The notes beneath the pieces were generated by a model. That model made no database searches. It worked only from the letters and a program-made list of their open reading frames with translations, and was not told the origin of the DNA. Positions 1 to 10,921 of a DNA stretch of 64,000 nt are shown here, piece by piece. Each line of letters starts with the position of its first letter. Positions within the stretch are counted from its first letter, which is position 1. The stretch is from the NCBI RefSeq assembly GCF_018294505.1, contig NC_057804.1, positions 250,396,219-250,460,218 on the forward strand. The letters are read 5' to 3'. This stretch comes from Triticum aestivum (lineage: Eukaryota > Streptophyta > Magnoliopsida > Poales > Poaceae). Both the position numbers and the translations under genes were made by a program.

Positions 1-1028
1 AAGGCGAAGGGCCACCTTCTTGTGGCCGGCTGGTCCACGCAGCCGGCTGCTGGAAGACGGCAAGGCCCAACAGGCTGCACGCCATGCACCCTCAAAGTTT
101 ACACCCACATAACGGTGATAAGACGGGGCGTGGCTACAGTGAAGCCTACCGCCCCCGAATCTCGGAGCGAGCATGGCCACAGTGCGTTGTACCGGGTGGC
201 CATCCCTTGCCCGACGCGACACTGTTGCCACGTTGACCCTGACATCACCCATGGAAGAACGACCATGCCCCCACGACGGGCTATCGGTACGGCCCGCAGG
301 CGGCAGGCCCCTCCTGCCAAAGAGCCACCATAAGGCGGCTTGACCAGACCAGTCGGCGTATGGGGAGGACGGCTCCCAACAATCGGACCTCCCCTCCCAT
401 CAGAGTTTGTGCACCATTAACCAAATAAGAGGGGGTGAGGCTAGAGTGAACACCCGCCAGGCGGCGGCACCACACTCACCCTGACCAAGCCATCGTCATC
501 AAGAGCAAGGCTGCAGTAATGAGCAGCTGACAGGGCCCACAGGCGGTGGCCCCAGCCTGTCGGCCAAGAGGCCGGCAGCTGGCGGGACCCACCAGTCGGC
601 GGGCCCCAGCGGCCGGCAGATAAGCCGGCATCCATAGACGCTGACGGTTTGGGCCCACTCCCAGCTGGATTACCATTGTACCCCTAGGGGGTAGGCCTAT
701 ATAAACCCCCAGGGCACCCATGCAAAGGGTTGACCTCTGAAAATTACACACACCACATAGAGAGAAGAGGAGAGCTAGCCTTGCTCTTCTTCTTCCTCTA
801 GCCGAACAGCTCAAGGGGCCACTTGTAGCTACTTACTGATTTAGTGATCATGCAGAGACCCCGCAGAGTAGGACTAGGGGTGTTATTTCCTAGGAGAGCC
901 CCAAACCTGGGTAAGATTCGCTGGTGTGCATGTCTTTGCCTCATCCCATTTCCAGGCACCGGCGACGTCTTACTGGCTCCCACTATGATTATCCATCCTT
1001 TGGCATATGTCGCACCTACCACCCGACA
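1..1028 (+). mobile_element. Gypsy element A, 5' LTR (left end outside window)
   Basis: This is the long terminal repeat of a Ty3/Gypsy element, inferred from the matching copy at 55720-56824 and the primer-binding-like sequence directly after it. It ends in GACA at 1028. A TATATAAA box lies at 698-705, so transcription probably starts near 730, giving U3 upstream and R-U5 downstream. The stretch 540-630 is dense in GCCGGC-type palindromes. No family name is assigned. Confidence 0.85.
698..705 (+). promoter_or_regulatory. TATA box of element A LTR
   Basis: TATATAAA in a GC-rich context about 330 bases before the LTR end. It is conserved in the right copy near 56493-56500. Confidence 0.7.
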
Positions 1029-1029
1029 T

Positions 1030-2460
1030 TTGGTGCCCACCGTGCGGCTAGGTGCACCGTCATCTGGAGACCTGCTCTGGACGGGAACCCTTTTCCTCCC
1101 CATCGACGCCGCCTGTGCAGCGAGCTGCCTCGCCGATCTCCTCAGCGAGGCCCGCCTCTCCGACGAGCCCACGCCAGACGCGGGTGCAACCAGCTCCGAG
1201 AGCTGCCTCATCAACCTCCTTGGCAAGCTCAACATTGCCAGCAAGCCCACCTCCGACTTGGAGTCGATCGGCTCCACCGACCCAATGCTCGTCGACTCCA
1301 ACACCGCATCCCTCGACGCCTTCCCCACCAACGTGGTGGTCATCGACGATCCTCTTCCTCATGCCAACAGCAGCGGCAGCACCATCACCGAGGTGCTGGT
1401 TATCAGCCACGGTGCCGCATCTGACGCGGACGCCCAAGACACTATGTAGACGGCAATACGCGAGTTGTCTGCACCCATTCCGGCTGACGCCGACGCTGAG
1501 ACACTGGAGGCCCACTGCCTTGCGCTCATCGAGAACGGCAAGAAGGTAGCCTCTATGAGACGCCTCACTGAGGCCTATCAGCATGAGGTTGATTGTGTCG
1601 CCTCTGGCACGCCGGCTGTCGGTGGGCCTAGCTGGCTCGGTCTGGTCAAAAAGCGTGGCGCGGCCATCGCCAACATGCTGGGGGCCGACCATCTAGTCTA
1701 CGCCATGCCCCTCGAGAACCTATGAGCTGCCCAGGCGGTAGCCAATGAGCTAGAAGGTTTGGATGGTGACGAGCTGTGCTGCATGATAAGGCGCATCCAG
1801 CAGCTCATCGACGCGGTCGCTGAACGGCAAGAAGCCGGCGCCCGCGCCGAGAGTCCTCCCCCATGTCGAGAGCACGGCGCGACTTCTCGGACACCGACTG
1901 CAGGCGGTGCTCGCGAGCGAAAAGACAAGGAGCCGGCTGCTAGCCGCAGTTAGACACGCCTCACCATCGAGCGACACGAAGAAGGCCACCCACGAGCTGT
2001 GGAGCGGTGGGGAGACTACCCGCCTCCTCCTCCGCCCCGCAGGGAGAGATATCCCTCCCCGCCGCCTGTTGAGCACCCGACGCTAGGCGGCCGACTGGGC
2101 CGCCGTGAAGGAATCGGCGAGAACGACGCCCGCCATTGGATCGACCGCCTGGCGAGATCCCTGGCACTAGAAGAAGAGCATGCTTTCGGCCCGCCTTGTT
2201 TCTGCCCCCGCATTCGCGATGAGCCCTTCCCCAAAGGGTTCTTGCTCCCTAGAGACATGCCCAAGTACAACGGCTCGGTGAAGCCGGAAGACTGGCTAAT
2301 CAACTACTCCACTGCAGTCAGCATAGCAAACGGCAACAGGCGTGTTGCCGTGAAGTACGTCCCCCTCATGCTCCAAGGCATGACACACACCTGGCTAAAC
2401 AGCCTCAAGCCCTACAGCGTCAACAGCTGGGTGGATTTCACAAAGGTCTTCATTCGCAAC
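1030..2460 (+). pseudogene. Element A gag, interrupted and truncated (left copy)
   Basis: This is the remnant of a Ty3/Gypsy gag gene, whose product normally packages the element RNA. One reading frame runs from just after the primer-binding site to 2460 but has stops at 1447 (TAG), 1723 (TGA) and 1951 (TAG). The middle is proline/arginine rich (around 2020-2090). The C-terminal part from about 2250 carries the conserved gag block (PF03732 type), with PKYNGSVKPEDW, KYVPLMLQG and TWLNSLKPYSVNSW. The frame ends at FIRN, where a Copia LTR begins and supplies a TGA; nucleocapsid and pol are absent. Compared with the right copy, 57 bases (19 codons, in frame) are missing at about 1101. The first two stops are shared by both copies, so they predate the duplication; the third is private to this copy. 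Confidence 0.85.
1031..1047 (+). other. Primer-binding site of element A, mutated
   Basis: TGGTGCCCACCGTGCGG begins two bases after the LTR end. The right copy reads TGGCGCCCACCGTGGGG, so this copy has two substitutions. I do not assign the tRNA. Confidence 0.65.
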
Positions 2461-2814
2461 TGAAAGTGCAACTATTCCTGGGTGGTTTTGGTAATGGTTA
2501 ACAACATATAGCTCATCGAACTAATGCCATTACAAGATAAATATTTGAGGAAAGTTCAATGATTGGCATGGCATGGATAAGGAATGTGGACCCCTCAAAA
2601 TGCTAAGGACAAAAGATCGGCTCAAGCTTCAAAGTCTAAGACTCTACATTTTCTATTTTAGTGATCCAAGATCACATTGAGTCTATAGGAAAGCCAATAC
2701 TATTAAAAGGGGATGAGGTGTCGCTTAATGGATTGCTTGATCAAAATGCTTAGTGATATGCTCTAAAATACCTCAACCACTTTCTCATATCCACATATGT
2801 CCCAAACCAAAAGT

Positions 2815-3262
2815 CAAACTCGGTCCCACCAATTTGATCCATCCGGCGCCACCGAGTTCATTTGACATAGCCACTGCCAGAAACCCTAGTCTTTTCGGTC
2901 TCACCGATAGGGATCTCAGTCTCACCGAGATGGGGTTGCAAACTCTCTATTTCCCTTCATAATTTTTCGGTCAAACTGAGATGAGCGATCGGTCCCACCG
3001 AGTCTGCAATGCAAACTCTCTGTTTCCTTTTCGTAACGCTTCGTTCCCACCGAGACGAGCGAATTGGTCCCATCGAGTTTGCCTGACCAACTCTCTGTTA
3101 GATTATTATCAAAGTTAGTCCAACCGAGTTTATGTAATCGGTCCAACCGAGATTACGTTATGCCCTAACCCTAATGATATCGGTCCAACCGAAATTGCCT
3201 AACGGTCACATATGCACTGAATCGGTGCGACCGAGTTTTCTGATTCGGTCCCACCGAGTTTG
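2815..3262 (+). repeat. Array of about 13 imperfect palindromes in Copia U3
   Basis: Short motifs resembling TCGGTCCCACCGAGT recur about every 20-45 bases, with the two half-sites CGGT and ACCG facing each other. Examples lie near 2817, 2847, 2897, 2916, 2990, 3046, 3067, 3120, 3140, 3180, 3221 and 3246. The right copy keeps the array at about 58668-59115. The position directly upstream of the TATA box suggests a transcriptional role, but that is inference. Confidence 0.75.
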
Positions 3263-3299
3263 GTATAATGTGTGTAACGGTTAGATTTTGTGTGGAGGC

Positions 3300-3307
3300 T
3301 ATATATA
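3300..3307 (+). promoter_or_regulatory. TATA box of Copia LTR
   Basis: TATATATA just downstream of the palindrome array and about 810 bases before the LTR end. Confidence 0.7.
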
Positions 3308-4120
3308 CCCCTCCACCCTCTCCTCATTCGTGAGGGAAGCCATCAGATCGTGCCTACACCTCCACTACTCATTTTCTGAGAGAGAGCCACCTACTCATGT
3401 GTTGAGACCAAGATATTCCATTCCCACCATATGAATCTTGATCTCTAGCCTTCCCCAAGTTGCTTTCCACTCAAATCATCTTTCCACCAAATCTAATCCT
3501 ATGAGAGTGAGTTGAGTGTTGGGGAGACTATCATTTGAAGCACAGGAGCAAGGAGTTCATCATCAACACACCATCTATTACCTTTTCGAGAGTGGTGTCT
3601 CCTAGATTGGTTAGGTGTCACTTGGGAGCCTCCGACAAGATTGTGGAGTAAACCAAGGAGTTTGTAAGGGCAAGGAGATCGCTTAATTCGTGAAGATCTA
3701 CCCTAGTGAGGCAAGTCCTTCATGGGCGATGGGCATGGTGGGATAGACAAGGTTGCTTCTTCGTGGACCCTTCGTGGGTGGAGCCCTCCGTGGACTCGCA
3801 CAGCCGTTACCCTTCATGGGTTGAAGTCTCCATCAACGTGGATGTATGACAGCACCACCTATGGGAACCACGACAAAAACATCCATGTATCCTATTGCAT
3901 TTGCACTCTCCAAACCCTTCCCTTTACATTCTTGCAAGTTGCATGCTTTACTTTCCACTACTCATATACTCTTTGCATGCTTGCTTGAATTGTGTTAAGA
4001 TTGCTTGACTTGTGATAATTTGTTAAAATCTGCCAAGAACTAAAGTTGGGAAAAGGTTAAGTTTTTATTTGGTCAAGTAGTCGAATCACCCCCCTCTAGA
4101 CATACTTTCGATCCTACAAT

Positions 4121-4132
4121 TGGTATCAGAGC
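4121..4132 (+). other. Copia primer-binding site (initiator tRNA-Met type)
   Basis: TGGTATCAGAGC lies two bases after the LTR end. This is the sequence most plant Copia elements use to anneal the 3' end of initiator methionine tRNA. Confidence 0.9.
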
Positions 4133-4203
4133 TTTGGTCTCCATTTGCCTTGATTTCCATAGCTTTTGGTGATCATAGCCTTGGTTTCACAACCTAGGAG
4201 AGT

Positions 4204-4759
4204 ATGTCGTCTAGCAAGGGAAATTACCACCATAGAGGTCCTTACTTTGATGGTACTATTTTGATAGTTGGAAGCATAAGATGAAAATGCATATTCTTGG
4301 ACATAACCCCGCTGTTTGGGCTATTGTGTGTATTGGCTTGCAAGGTGAATTATTCGATGGGAAAGAACCAAACTGTGAAGCTACCGCGGAAGAGTTGAAG
4401 ATGCTGCAATACAACGTTCAAGCTTGTGATATCCTATTCAACAGATTGTGCCCCAAACAATTCAACAAAATCAGCCGCCTTGAGAATGCAAAGGAAATTT
4501 GGGATACTTTGATTGACATGCATGAAATTACCGACTCCGTCAAGGAATCCAAATTGGATGTGCTTCAAAGTCAACTTGACAAGTTCAAAATGAAGGATGG
4601 TGAAGGCGTCGCTGAAATGTACTCTAGGCTTGCTCTCATCACAAATGAGATTGCCGGCTTAGGAAGTGAAGAGATGACCGACAAATTCATCATCAAGAAG
4701 ATCCTAAGAGCCTTGGATGTAAAATATGATACCGTGTGCACATTGATCCAAATGATGCC
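4204..4759 (+). pseudogene. Copia gag (UBN2 type), frameshifted and truncated (left copy)
   Basis: This is the start of a Ty1/Copia gag-pol gene. The ATG at 4204 opens MSSSKGNYHH, then PYFDGT. A single-base loss near 4255 shifts the frame, and the protein continues as KHKMKMHILGHNPAVW. The rest is the UBN2 gag block (PF14223): YNVQACDILFNRL, ENAKEIWDTL, LDKFKMKDGEGVAEMYSRL and KILRALDVKYD. It is cut after MMP at 4759, where the element B LTR starts, so zinc knuckle, protease, integrase and polymerase are missing. The frameshift is shared with the right copy and predates the duplication. Confidence 0.85.
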
Positions 4760-5230
4760 TGTCGGTGTCAAAACCGGCGGATCTCGGGTAGGGGGTCCCG
4801 ATCTATGCGTCTAGGCGGATGGTAACAGGAGACGAGGGACACGATGTTTTTACCCAGGTTCGGGTCCTCTTGATGGAGGTAAAACCCTATGTCCTGCTTG
4901 ATTAATATTGATGATGTGGGTTACAAGAGTAGATCTACCACGAGATCAAGGAGGCTAAACCCTAGAAGCTAGCCTATGGTATGATTGTTGTTCGTCCTAT
5001 GGACTAAGGCCATCCGGTTTATATAGACACCAGAGAGGGCTAGGGTTACACAGAGTCAGTTACAAAGGTAGGAGATCTACATATCCGTATCGCCAAGCTT
5101 GCCTTCCACGCCAAGGAAAGTCCCATCCGGACACGGGACAAAGTCTTCAATCTTCTATCTTCATAGTCTTGGAGTCCGGCCTATGATGATAGTTCGGCTA
5201 TCCGGATACCCCTAGTCCGGAACTCCCTCA
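4760..5230 (-). repeat. Element B 3' LTR (left copy)
   Basis: A 471-bp LTR. On the plus strand it runs TGTCGGTGTC to CTCCCTCA; on the minus strand it begins TGAGGGAG and ends GACACCGACA. A minus-strand TATATAAA lies at 5025-5018. The sequence GCAGCCCCTGAA next to it on the internal side would read as a short purine tract on the minus strand. Confidence 0.85.
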
Positions 5231-5661
5231 GCAGCCCCTGAACCAGGCTTCAATGACGACGAGTCCTGCGCGCATATTGTCTTCGGCATTACAAGGCGGG
5301 TTCCTCCTCCGAATAATTTTATAGAAGATTGTGAACACCAGGATAGTGTCCGGCTCTGCAAAAATAAATTCCACATACCACCGTAGAGAGAATAGTATTA
5401 CACAAGATCAATCTGCTGACGTATTCTGTGGCGTGACGTCACACCACTTCCAAGCCTTTCGAATTGTTTTTATTGTTCCACCTCAGCGCGTTTAGCGAGG
5501 CGGTTTCCTTGGCACGTCTTGTCGAAGCAGAGATCGTGTTCGCCTTATTCCGGGATTCCCATCAATACGGACATGGGTAACCCAACCGCGCCATTAATTG
5601 TGACGCTTGGGAGATAAGTGAGTTTAACCAGGCCGGTGGGGACGCGCGTTTCCGTCCGCCC

Positions 5662-5668
5662 ATATAAG
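5662..5668 (+). promoter_or_regulatory. TATA box of the antisense gene in element B
   Basis: ATATAAG about 115 bases upstream of the ATG at 5783, on the strand opposite to the retrotransposon. The right copy has CATTTAAGG here and has lost the box. Confidence 0.55.
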
Positions 5669-5782
5669 GGGATAAAGATCCAACCTTTTTACCTGCGCCT
5701 TCTTCCTCCTTGGCTTATCCATCTCTGCGAACTCGAGCTCCAGCGCCCAAGTCCGCACTTCTCACCTCAACCTTCTCCAACT

Positions 5783-8700
5783 ATGTCCGGAGTGGGAGGC
5801 AAGTGGATGGCCTCCTCCATCACGGAGGGGCAGATCCAGAAGCTGCACGACGCCGGATACTTGTCCAGCGACATCGCACATCGGCTGCCCGACAAGGGAG
5901 AGCTCATCCCCACCCACAGGCCCCATGAGAGGGTAGTGTTTCTTCCCCATTTCCTCCGCGGACTGGGCTTCCCACTTCATCCCTTCGTCCGGGGGCTCAT
6001 GTTCTACTACGGCCTGGATTTCCATGATTTGGCCCCGAATTTCGTCCTCAACATCTCGGTGTTATCGTCGTGTGCGAGGCCTTCCTCTGCATCCAACCCC
6101 ACTTCGGCTTGTGGCTCAAGACCTTCAGTGTCAAGCCGAAGGTTGTGAAGGGCAGCCAAGCGGAGTGCGGAGGCGCCATGGTGGGCAGGATGTCCCACAT
6201 AACGTGGCTGGAAGGCACTTTCGTGGAAACCATCAAGGGGTGGCAATCGGGGTGGTTCTACATCACCGAGCCGCGTGACGCCGATTGGGCAGCGGCCCCC
6301 GAATTTAGATCCGGCATCCCTACACGGCTCACCTCCTGGAAAGAGAGTGGCCTAATCTGGGGGAATTCGGAGGAGCTGACCGGACTCCAAGCCTATATCC
6401 AGAAGCTGGTGGACAAGAAGCTCAAGCTTGTCAACGTATTCCAGGTCATGCTCATCCGCCGGATTCTCCCGTGCCAACGACGGGGTTTCAACATGTGGGA
6501 GTTCGATCCGGCGCAGCACCAGACCCTGAGCGGGATCTTCGACACTACGTACGAAGATGTCTGGAAGGTGCTGTTCAAGGGCGCCGAAGCTCCCGCATCC
6601 GCTACCGAAGATCGCGGATTCCGCTCGCAGCGTCCGGCTGACGAGGTAAGTGATTTTGCCACTTGTTTTCCATAGTTTGACTCTATGAGGGATCTAAACT
6701 CCCTTTACCTTTGACAGGACTGGCTAGCGAAGGCCGAACGGACTATCTGTCCGGTCCCATTGCCAGAGGACCCAGCGTACGCCCGCCTAACGGGGCTGCT
6801 GGCTCCGGCACCCCACGTGGTGCCGGAGAAGAAGGCCACAAAGAAGGCCACGGGGACTCAGAAGAGTTCCCGTTTTCAGGTGCTATCGGATGATGAATCC
6901 GAGGCCGACTCCTCCCACCAAGGCGAGGAGGAGAAGAAAGCCTCTCCCCCAGCGGGGGGAGGGAAGAAAAGGAAGGCCTCCCCAATAAGGGAGGCCGAAG
7001 GGTCCAAGAAGGGAAAAACTCTTCCCTCGGACCGCTCCGCCAACGCCAGTGACGACGACGAGGACTGGCCTCCAAGGGCCAAGCCCCTGGCGAGATCGTA
7101 AGTATCCGGACTCCCGAATAACTTCAAGGTTTTTTCTTTTTGCCACATAATGTCTTTCTAATGCCGCATACAACCCTGCAGTCCACCCAAGGATGATCTT
7201 CCCGTTTCGTCGAGCGGGTCCTAGGGTGCATCGGATATGGATTCCCTTCCGACTACCTCCACCCCCCGTGCCGCGGACGACGCCGAGGTGGGGTCCCAGG
7301 AAGGGACCTACCAGGAGGAGGAGGCCCTGGAGGTGTCGCAGGACAACCTCCCGGACTTTGCACCGGACTCAGCCCCGGAGGCCACAGTGGCTCCGGAGTC
7401 CGGCGGGCGACCCCTTCGTAAGAAGGGCAAGACCGCGACGCCGGCTGCCTCCGTCCAACCGGAGGTGCCGGACAATTTGCTGGAGGCGCTCAACGGCGCC
7501 TCCATCAAAGAGGAACACCGCACTGTTATGAGTGCAGTGATTCAGAAGGTTCAGCTCGCCAAGAGCGGGCTTACCGAAGCCTGCAGCAGCCTTCTAACAG
7601 GCTTTGAGGTAAGAATTTCAATATATGTAAAATGGTAGCGCATAGACAGTAGACCCTGATGCTCGGTTCGGTGTTCGGAAAGAAAAGCCGGACTGAGGAT
7701 CTTTAGAAAGATAAACGCAGGAGTAATGAAAATATGTCAATATGGGATTGCAGGCTGTGCTGCTGACCTCCGCCGCACTGACTGCGGAGGTCAATATGTT
7801 GAAGGAAAACCTCGAGCGGTCCGAGAACGAGCTCGGCCATGCCAAGAAGCAGCTCGAGGAAAAAGAAGGTGAGTAATACCTTATGAAAATTATACCTTAC
7901 AGAAAAGGATTTGGTTGCAAGAAAAATGACAAGGATAACTTGGGTATTGCAGGGGCCACTAACGAGGTGGCGGCCCTGAAGGAGGCGGTGGCCGCGGCCG
8001 AACGCAATGCAGCCGCGGAGTGCACCGAGCGAGAGAGGCAGGAGGCGCGGGTGGCGGACGTACAGCAAGAGCTCCAGGATCTCGTGAAAAAACATGATAT
8101 CTTGGAGCGTGACTTGAAGACTCGAGAGTCTGAGCTTGCAACGGCTCTTGAGAGTGCCAAAGCCACTAAGGCCGAAGCCTACAAGGCCCTCCAGGAGATT
8201 GAGGTGGTGAAGAAAATAGCAGCGGGTAAGGCATTTTTCATGCAAAGTAAGCATGTGAGTGTTAATTACCTGTTGCTTACCCGAATTCGGAGCTCTCCAG
8301 GAGCATTCACAGATCTTCCTCGCAGCGTGTCCGATGCTGCCACATTCTACCGGGCCGAGGAGGGGAGCTCGACGGAGAAGGTCTTCTGGTCTCAGTATGC
8401 TGAGGACGGACATACGGTGCCCCTTAGCGACCAGCTGAAGCAGCTGGTCGAGCTCCACAAGGCGGCCGAACAGGCCATGAAGGGCCTCATAGTTCGGCTA
8501 TGGACTAAGGAGGCTATGCCTGGGAGCTACTTCGGCCTGGTGTGGCGGCTGGTGGATGCGTGCCCGTGGGTTGAAGTTATCAAGCATTCCACCTGTATTG
8601 AGGGTGCCCGTCGGGCCCTTACCCGCGCAAAGGTGCACTGGGGCAAGATGGATGCCCAGAAGCTTGTGACGGACCCCCCACCAGAGGGCAAGGAGCATCG

Positions 8701-8785
8701 CACACCCGAGATGTATTATAAGAGTGTGCTGAAGGGCGCCCGCACTATTGCGGGTGAGTGCTCCAAAGATGTAATATTTGAGTAG
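5783..8785 (+). pseudogene. Antisense extra gene of element B, Transposase_28-like with coiled coil, 5 exons (left copy)
   Basis: The gene lies inside a minus-strand Gypsy element but is read on the plus strand. The exon model is 5783-6645, 6718-7097, 7182-7608, 7754-7868 and 7953-8785. Every intron has GT-AG ends and the exon phases join correctly. Exon 1 matches the plant 'putative gypsy type transposon' family (PF04195): FLPHFLRGLGFPLHPF, GLMFYYGLDFHDL and WKESGLIWG. Exons 2-3 are acidic and lysine rich (KKRKASPIREAEGSKKGK, ASDDDED). Exons 4-5 form a long coiled coil (LKENLERSENELGHAKK onward) ending CSKDVIFE. A one-base loss near 6060 shifts exon 1, and a TAG at 7222 stops exon 3; the right copy lacks both. 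Cellular function is unknown. The preserved phasing suggests it was once translated. Confidence 0.78.
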
Positions 8786-10000
8786 ACTCGCATTTTATTA
8801 TCATGTGCGCTGAAAACTTGGTTCATATGGGCTAAGCAACGCTTGTTAATTTAAAATATTACCTTCTGTGCGGCTGTTTATCAAATCTGAGAGATGGCAA
8901 GTCGTCGGCTTCAGCCCCCATGCCACGAGTGCTGGGGTGTTCGGGATAAACTCGAGCGCTCTTGTTCCCATTTTTGGGTCCATCTAGGGAGGCGCTCGAC
9001 ACGACGAACAAGGCAACCGGACTTATAATGCTTGAACACTCTCACGTAGCCATAGAATTCTATAATTTTAAATTTCGGCGAAGCCCCTAGTCTTCGGAAG
9101 GCCGAATTTGGGGCGCTATCCACGCCTTGGCGGGATAGCATCCGGCTCCTTGCTCTAAGCGGCATAAGTCTTTAAGGACCCGCAAAAAACCTCTCGAACA
9201 GCGACCGGCTCTCGCCTCATCATGACGGTCAGTTTTAGCTTTCTCCACTGAGGCGTTAACCCAACTCAACTGGGGCGCAATCACAGTGGTTCTTCCAGTG
9301 CTACCTTAGCCGATATAACGGAACGTAAGGTACCAAAACATGGGAGCCGGGCAAACCCAACTATTGACCCAAGACATGATTCGGAGCCGATGCATATAGT
9401 GTTATAAGTTCGGGGTGCCGCACTTGTGAAAGTGTTCGGACTCATCACACCATGACGTGGGGAACATAAGCCCCTGGTGTGTATTAGCCGTACCAAAGTG
9501 TACGGATGCAATATGCCGTGAATGAACGTATGTATGAAAAGAAAATGCAATTATAAGCAAAAAGGTGCTGCATTGTTTTATTCAATAAGTGCTGCTACGA
9601 ATGCAAAACGATACAAATAGTGCGATAAGCAAGGTATGAGACTGTTAAACATGTCCCCCTCCAGGGGTAGGCTTCAGATTGGCGTATAAAAATGCTCGTA
9701 ACGGAGACCACCTGTATGTTCGTTGTAGCCTTTATCCTTCCCTGGCTGTTGCATCGTGAGTTCGGCAGATCTGCTGCCGGACAGGGCCTCTGACGAACGG
9801 AGTCCTGTGTGTAAAAATAAAAGGTAAAAAGAAGAAAAAAAAGAACGACACACTGGAGAGCCCCTGGTGCGGTTGAGCCGCAGTCTGGGTTTATCGTGGT
9901 CGTGCCCCTCTCCCCATGCTCATGGTATCTTCAGAGCGTAATGGTGTACACGAAGGATCTGCTTTAACGTTTCGCAGGAGCTGGGGTTGGGGCCGCACTG
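8786..10000. other. Spacer of element B, no gene seen
   Basis: This is the non-coding part of element B between the antisense gene and the protease remnant. It includes the 3' flank of the antisense gene and A-rich stretches near 9820-9850. The missing polymerase and integrase would be expected here in an autonomous relative. Confidence 0.6.
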
Positions 10001-10921
10001 CTACGCGTGCTTGAAACGTGCCAGGTGGTCTTGTTGTAAGTTACTCCGGGCGCGCTTAGCTGTGTCCGGCCGCTTAAAGGCCGGACTCGAGAATTGCCTC
10101 AAGAGGCTGCATTGCACTTCTGCCGCGAGAGCCGCTGTATGTTCCTCCGTGCGGAGAGAACGTTCAGTGTTTCCGTTGACCGTGATGACTCCTCGAGGGC
10201 CTGGCATCTTGAGCTTGATGTATGCGTAGTGCGGCACCGCGTTGAACTTTGCAAACGCAATACGTCCGAGCAAGGCATGATAGCCGCTGCGGAACGGGAC
10301 TATGTCGAAGATTAACTCCTCGCTTCGGAAGTTATCCGGGGATCCGAAGACCACTTCCAGTGTAATTGAGCCTGTACAATTGGCTTCTACACCTGGTATG
10401 ACGCCTTTAAAGGTCGTTTTGGTAGGTTTAATCCTTGAGGGGTCTATGCCCATTTTGCGCACTGTATCCTGGTAAAGCAGGTTCAGGCTGCTGCTGCCGT
10501 CCAACAGGACTCTGGTTAGGTGAAATCCATCGACGATTGGGTCTAAGACCAGTGCGGTGAATCCGCCATGGCGGATGCTGGTGGGGTGGTCCCTTTGGTC
10601 AAAAGTGATCGGACAGGAGGACCATTGATTGAACTTCGGGGCAACTGGCTCCATCGTGTAGACATCCCTGAGTGCACGCTTCCGCTCCCTTTTGGGTATG
10701 TGCGTTGCGTATATCATGTTCACCGTCCGCACCTGTGGGGGGAAACCCTTCTGTCCTTTATTGTTCGGCGGTTAGGTCTCGTCCTCGTCATCGTTATGTA
10801 GCCCCTTGTCATTGTTTTCGGCAATTAACTTGCCTGCCTGCTTAAATACCCAACAGTCCCTGTTGGTGTGATTAGCTGGCTTTTCGGGGGTGCCGTGTAG
10901 CTGGCACAAGCGGTCGTTCCT
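10001..10921 (-). pseudogene. Element B gag C-terminus and aspartic protease remnant
   Basis: The minus-strand frame begins at the truncation point with RLCQLHGTPEKPANH and NRDCWVFKQAGKL, a cysteine/histidine knuckle typical of Gypsy gag ends. A TAA at 10774-10772 interrupts it. It continues as VRTVNMIYA and RDVYTMEP into a retroviral-type aspartic protease with the active-site block VLLDGSSSLNLLY (usual form LIDGGSGLNILY) and the later SEELIFDIVPF and YHALLGR. The frame ends at 10001 without any reverse transcriptase, so the protease has no polyprotein partner here. The protease would cleave Gag-Pol in an intact element. Confidence 0.8.

Larger units (their letters stand above)
2461..4118 (+). 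mobile_element. Copia LTR inserted in element A gag (left copy)
   Basis: A 1,658-bp LTR running TGAAAGTG to CCTACA, followed at once by a Copia-type primer-binding site. A TATATATA box at 3300-3307 marks the promoter. The U3 part (about 2815-3262) holds an array of imperfect palindromes of the form CGGTCCNACCGAGT. The insertion cut the gag frame of element A at codon FIRN. The downstream LTR of this Copia element is not in the window, because element B interrupts it. Confidence 0.88.
1..8161 (+). repeat. Left copy of an 8.2-kb or longer direct duplication
   Basis: This block matches 55791-64000 in the same orientation, through element A LTR and gag, Copia LTR and gag, element B LTR and most of its antisense gene. 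The offset moves from 55790 to 55839 through small indels. Both nested junctions (2460/2461 and 4759/4760) are identical in the two copies. Both outer ends lie outside the window, so the full unit length is unknown. The copies differ at about 26 positions over the 1,658-bp Copia LTR by hand count. Confidence 0.95.
4760..10921 (-). mobile_element. Gypsy element B, minus orientation, non-autonomous and truncated
   Basis: Reading on the minus strand, the order is the gag C-terminus and protease (10921-10001), a spacer, an antisense extra gene (5783-8785, on the plus strand) and the 3' LTR (5230-4760). Reverse transcriptase, RNase H and integrase are absent, so it could move only with help in trans. 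The 5' end, with the rest of gag and the 5' LTR, is lost at about 10921, where unrelated AT-rich DNA begins. An extra gene between pol and the 3' LTR is a known trait of Tat-lineage plant Gypsy elements. Confidence 0.8.

Noticed and set aside
3722..3988. 88-codon frame in the Copia LTR, present in both copies
   Set aside because: It lies in the transcribed leader part of the LTR. It is conserved only because the copies are recent duplicates, and has no domain.
1..8161. Assembly artefact as the cause of the repeated stack
   Set aside because: The copies differ by scattered substitutions, private stops, a 57-base indel and several smaller indels, which a false duplication of one sequence would not show.
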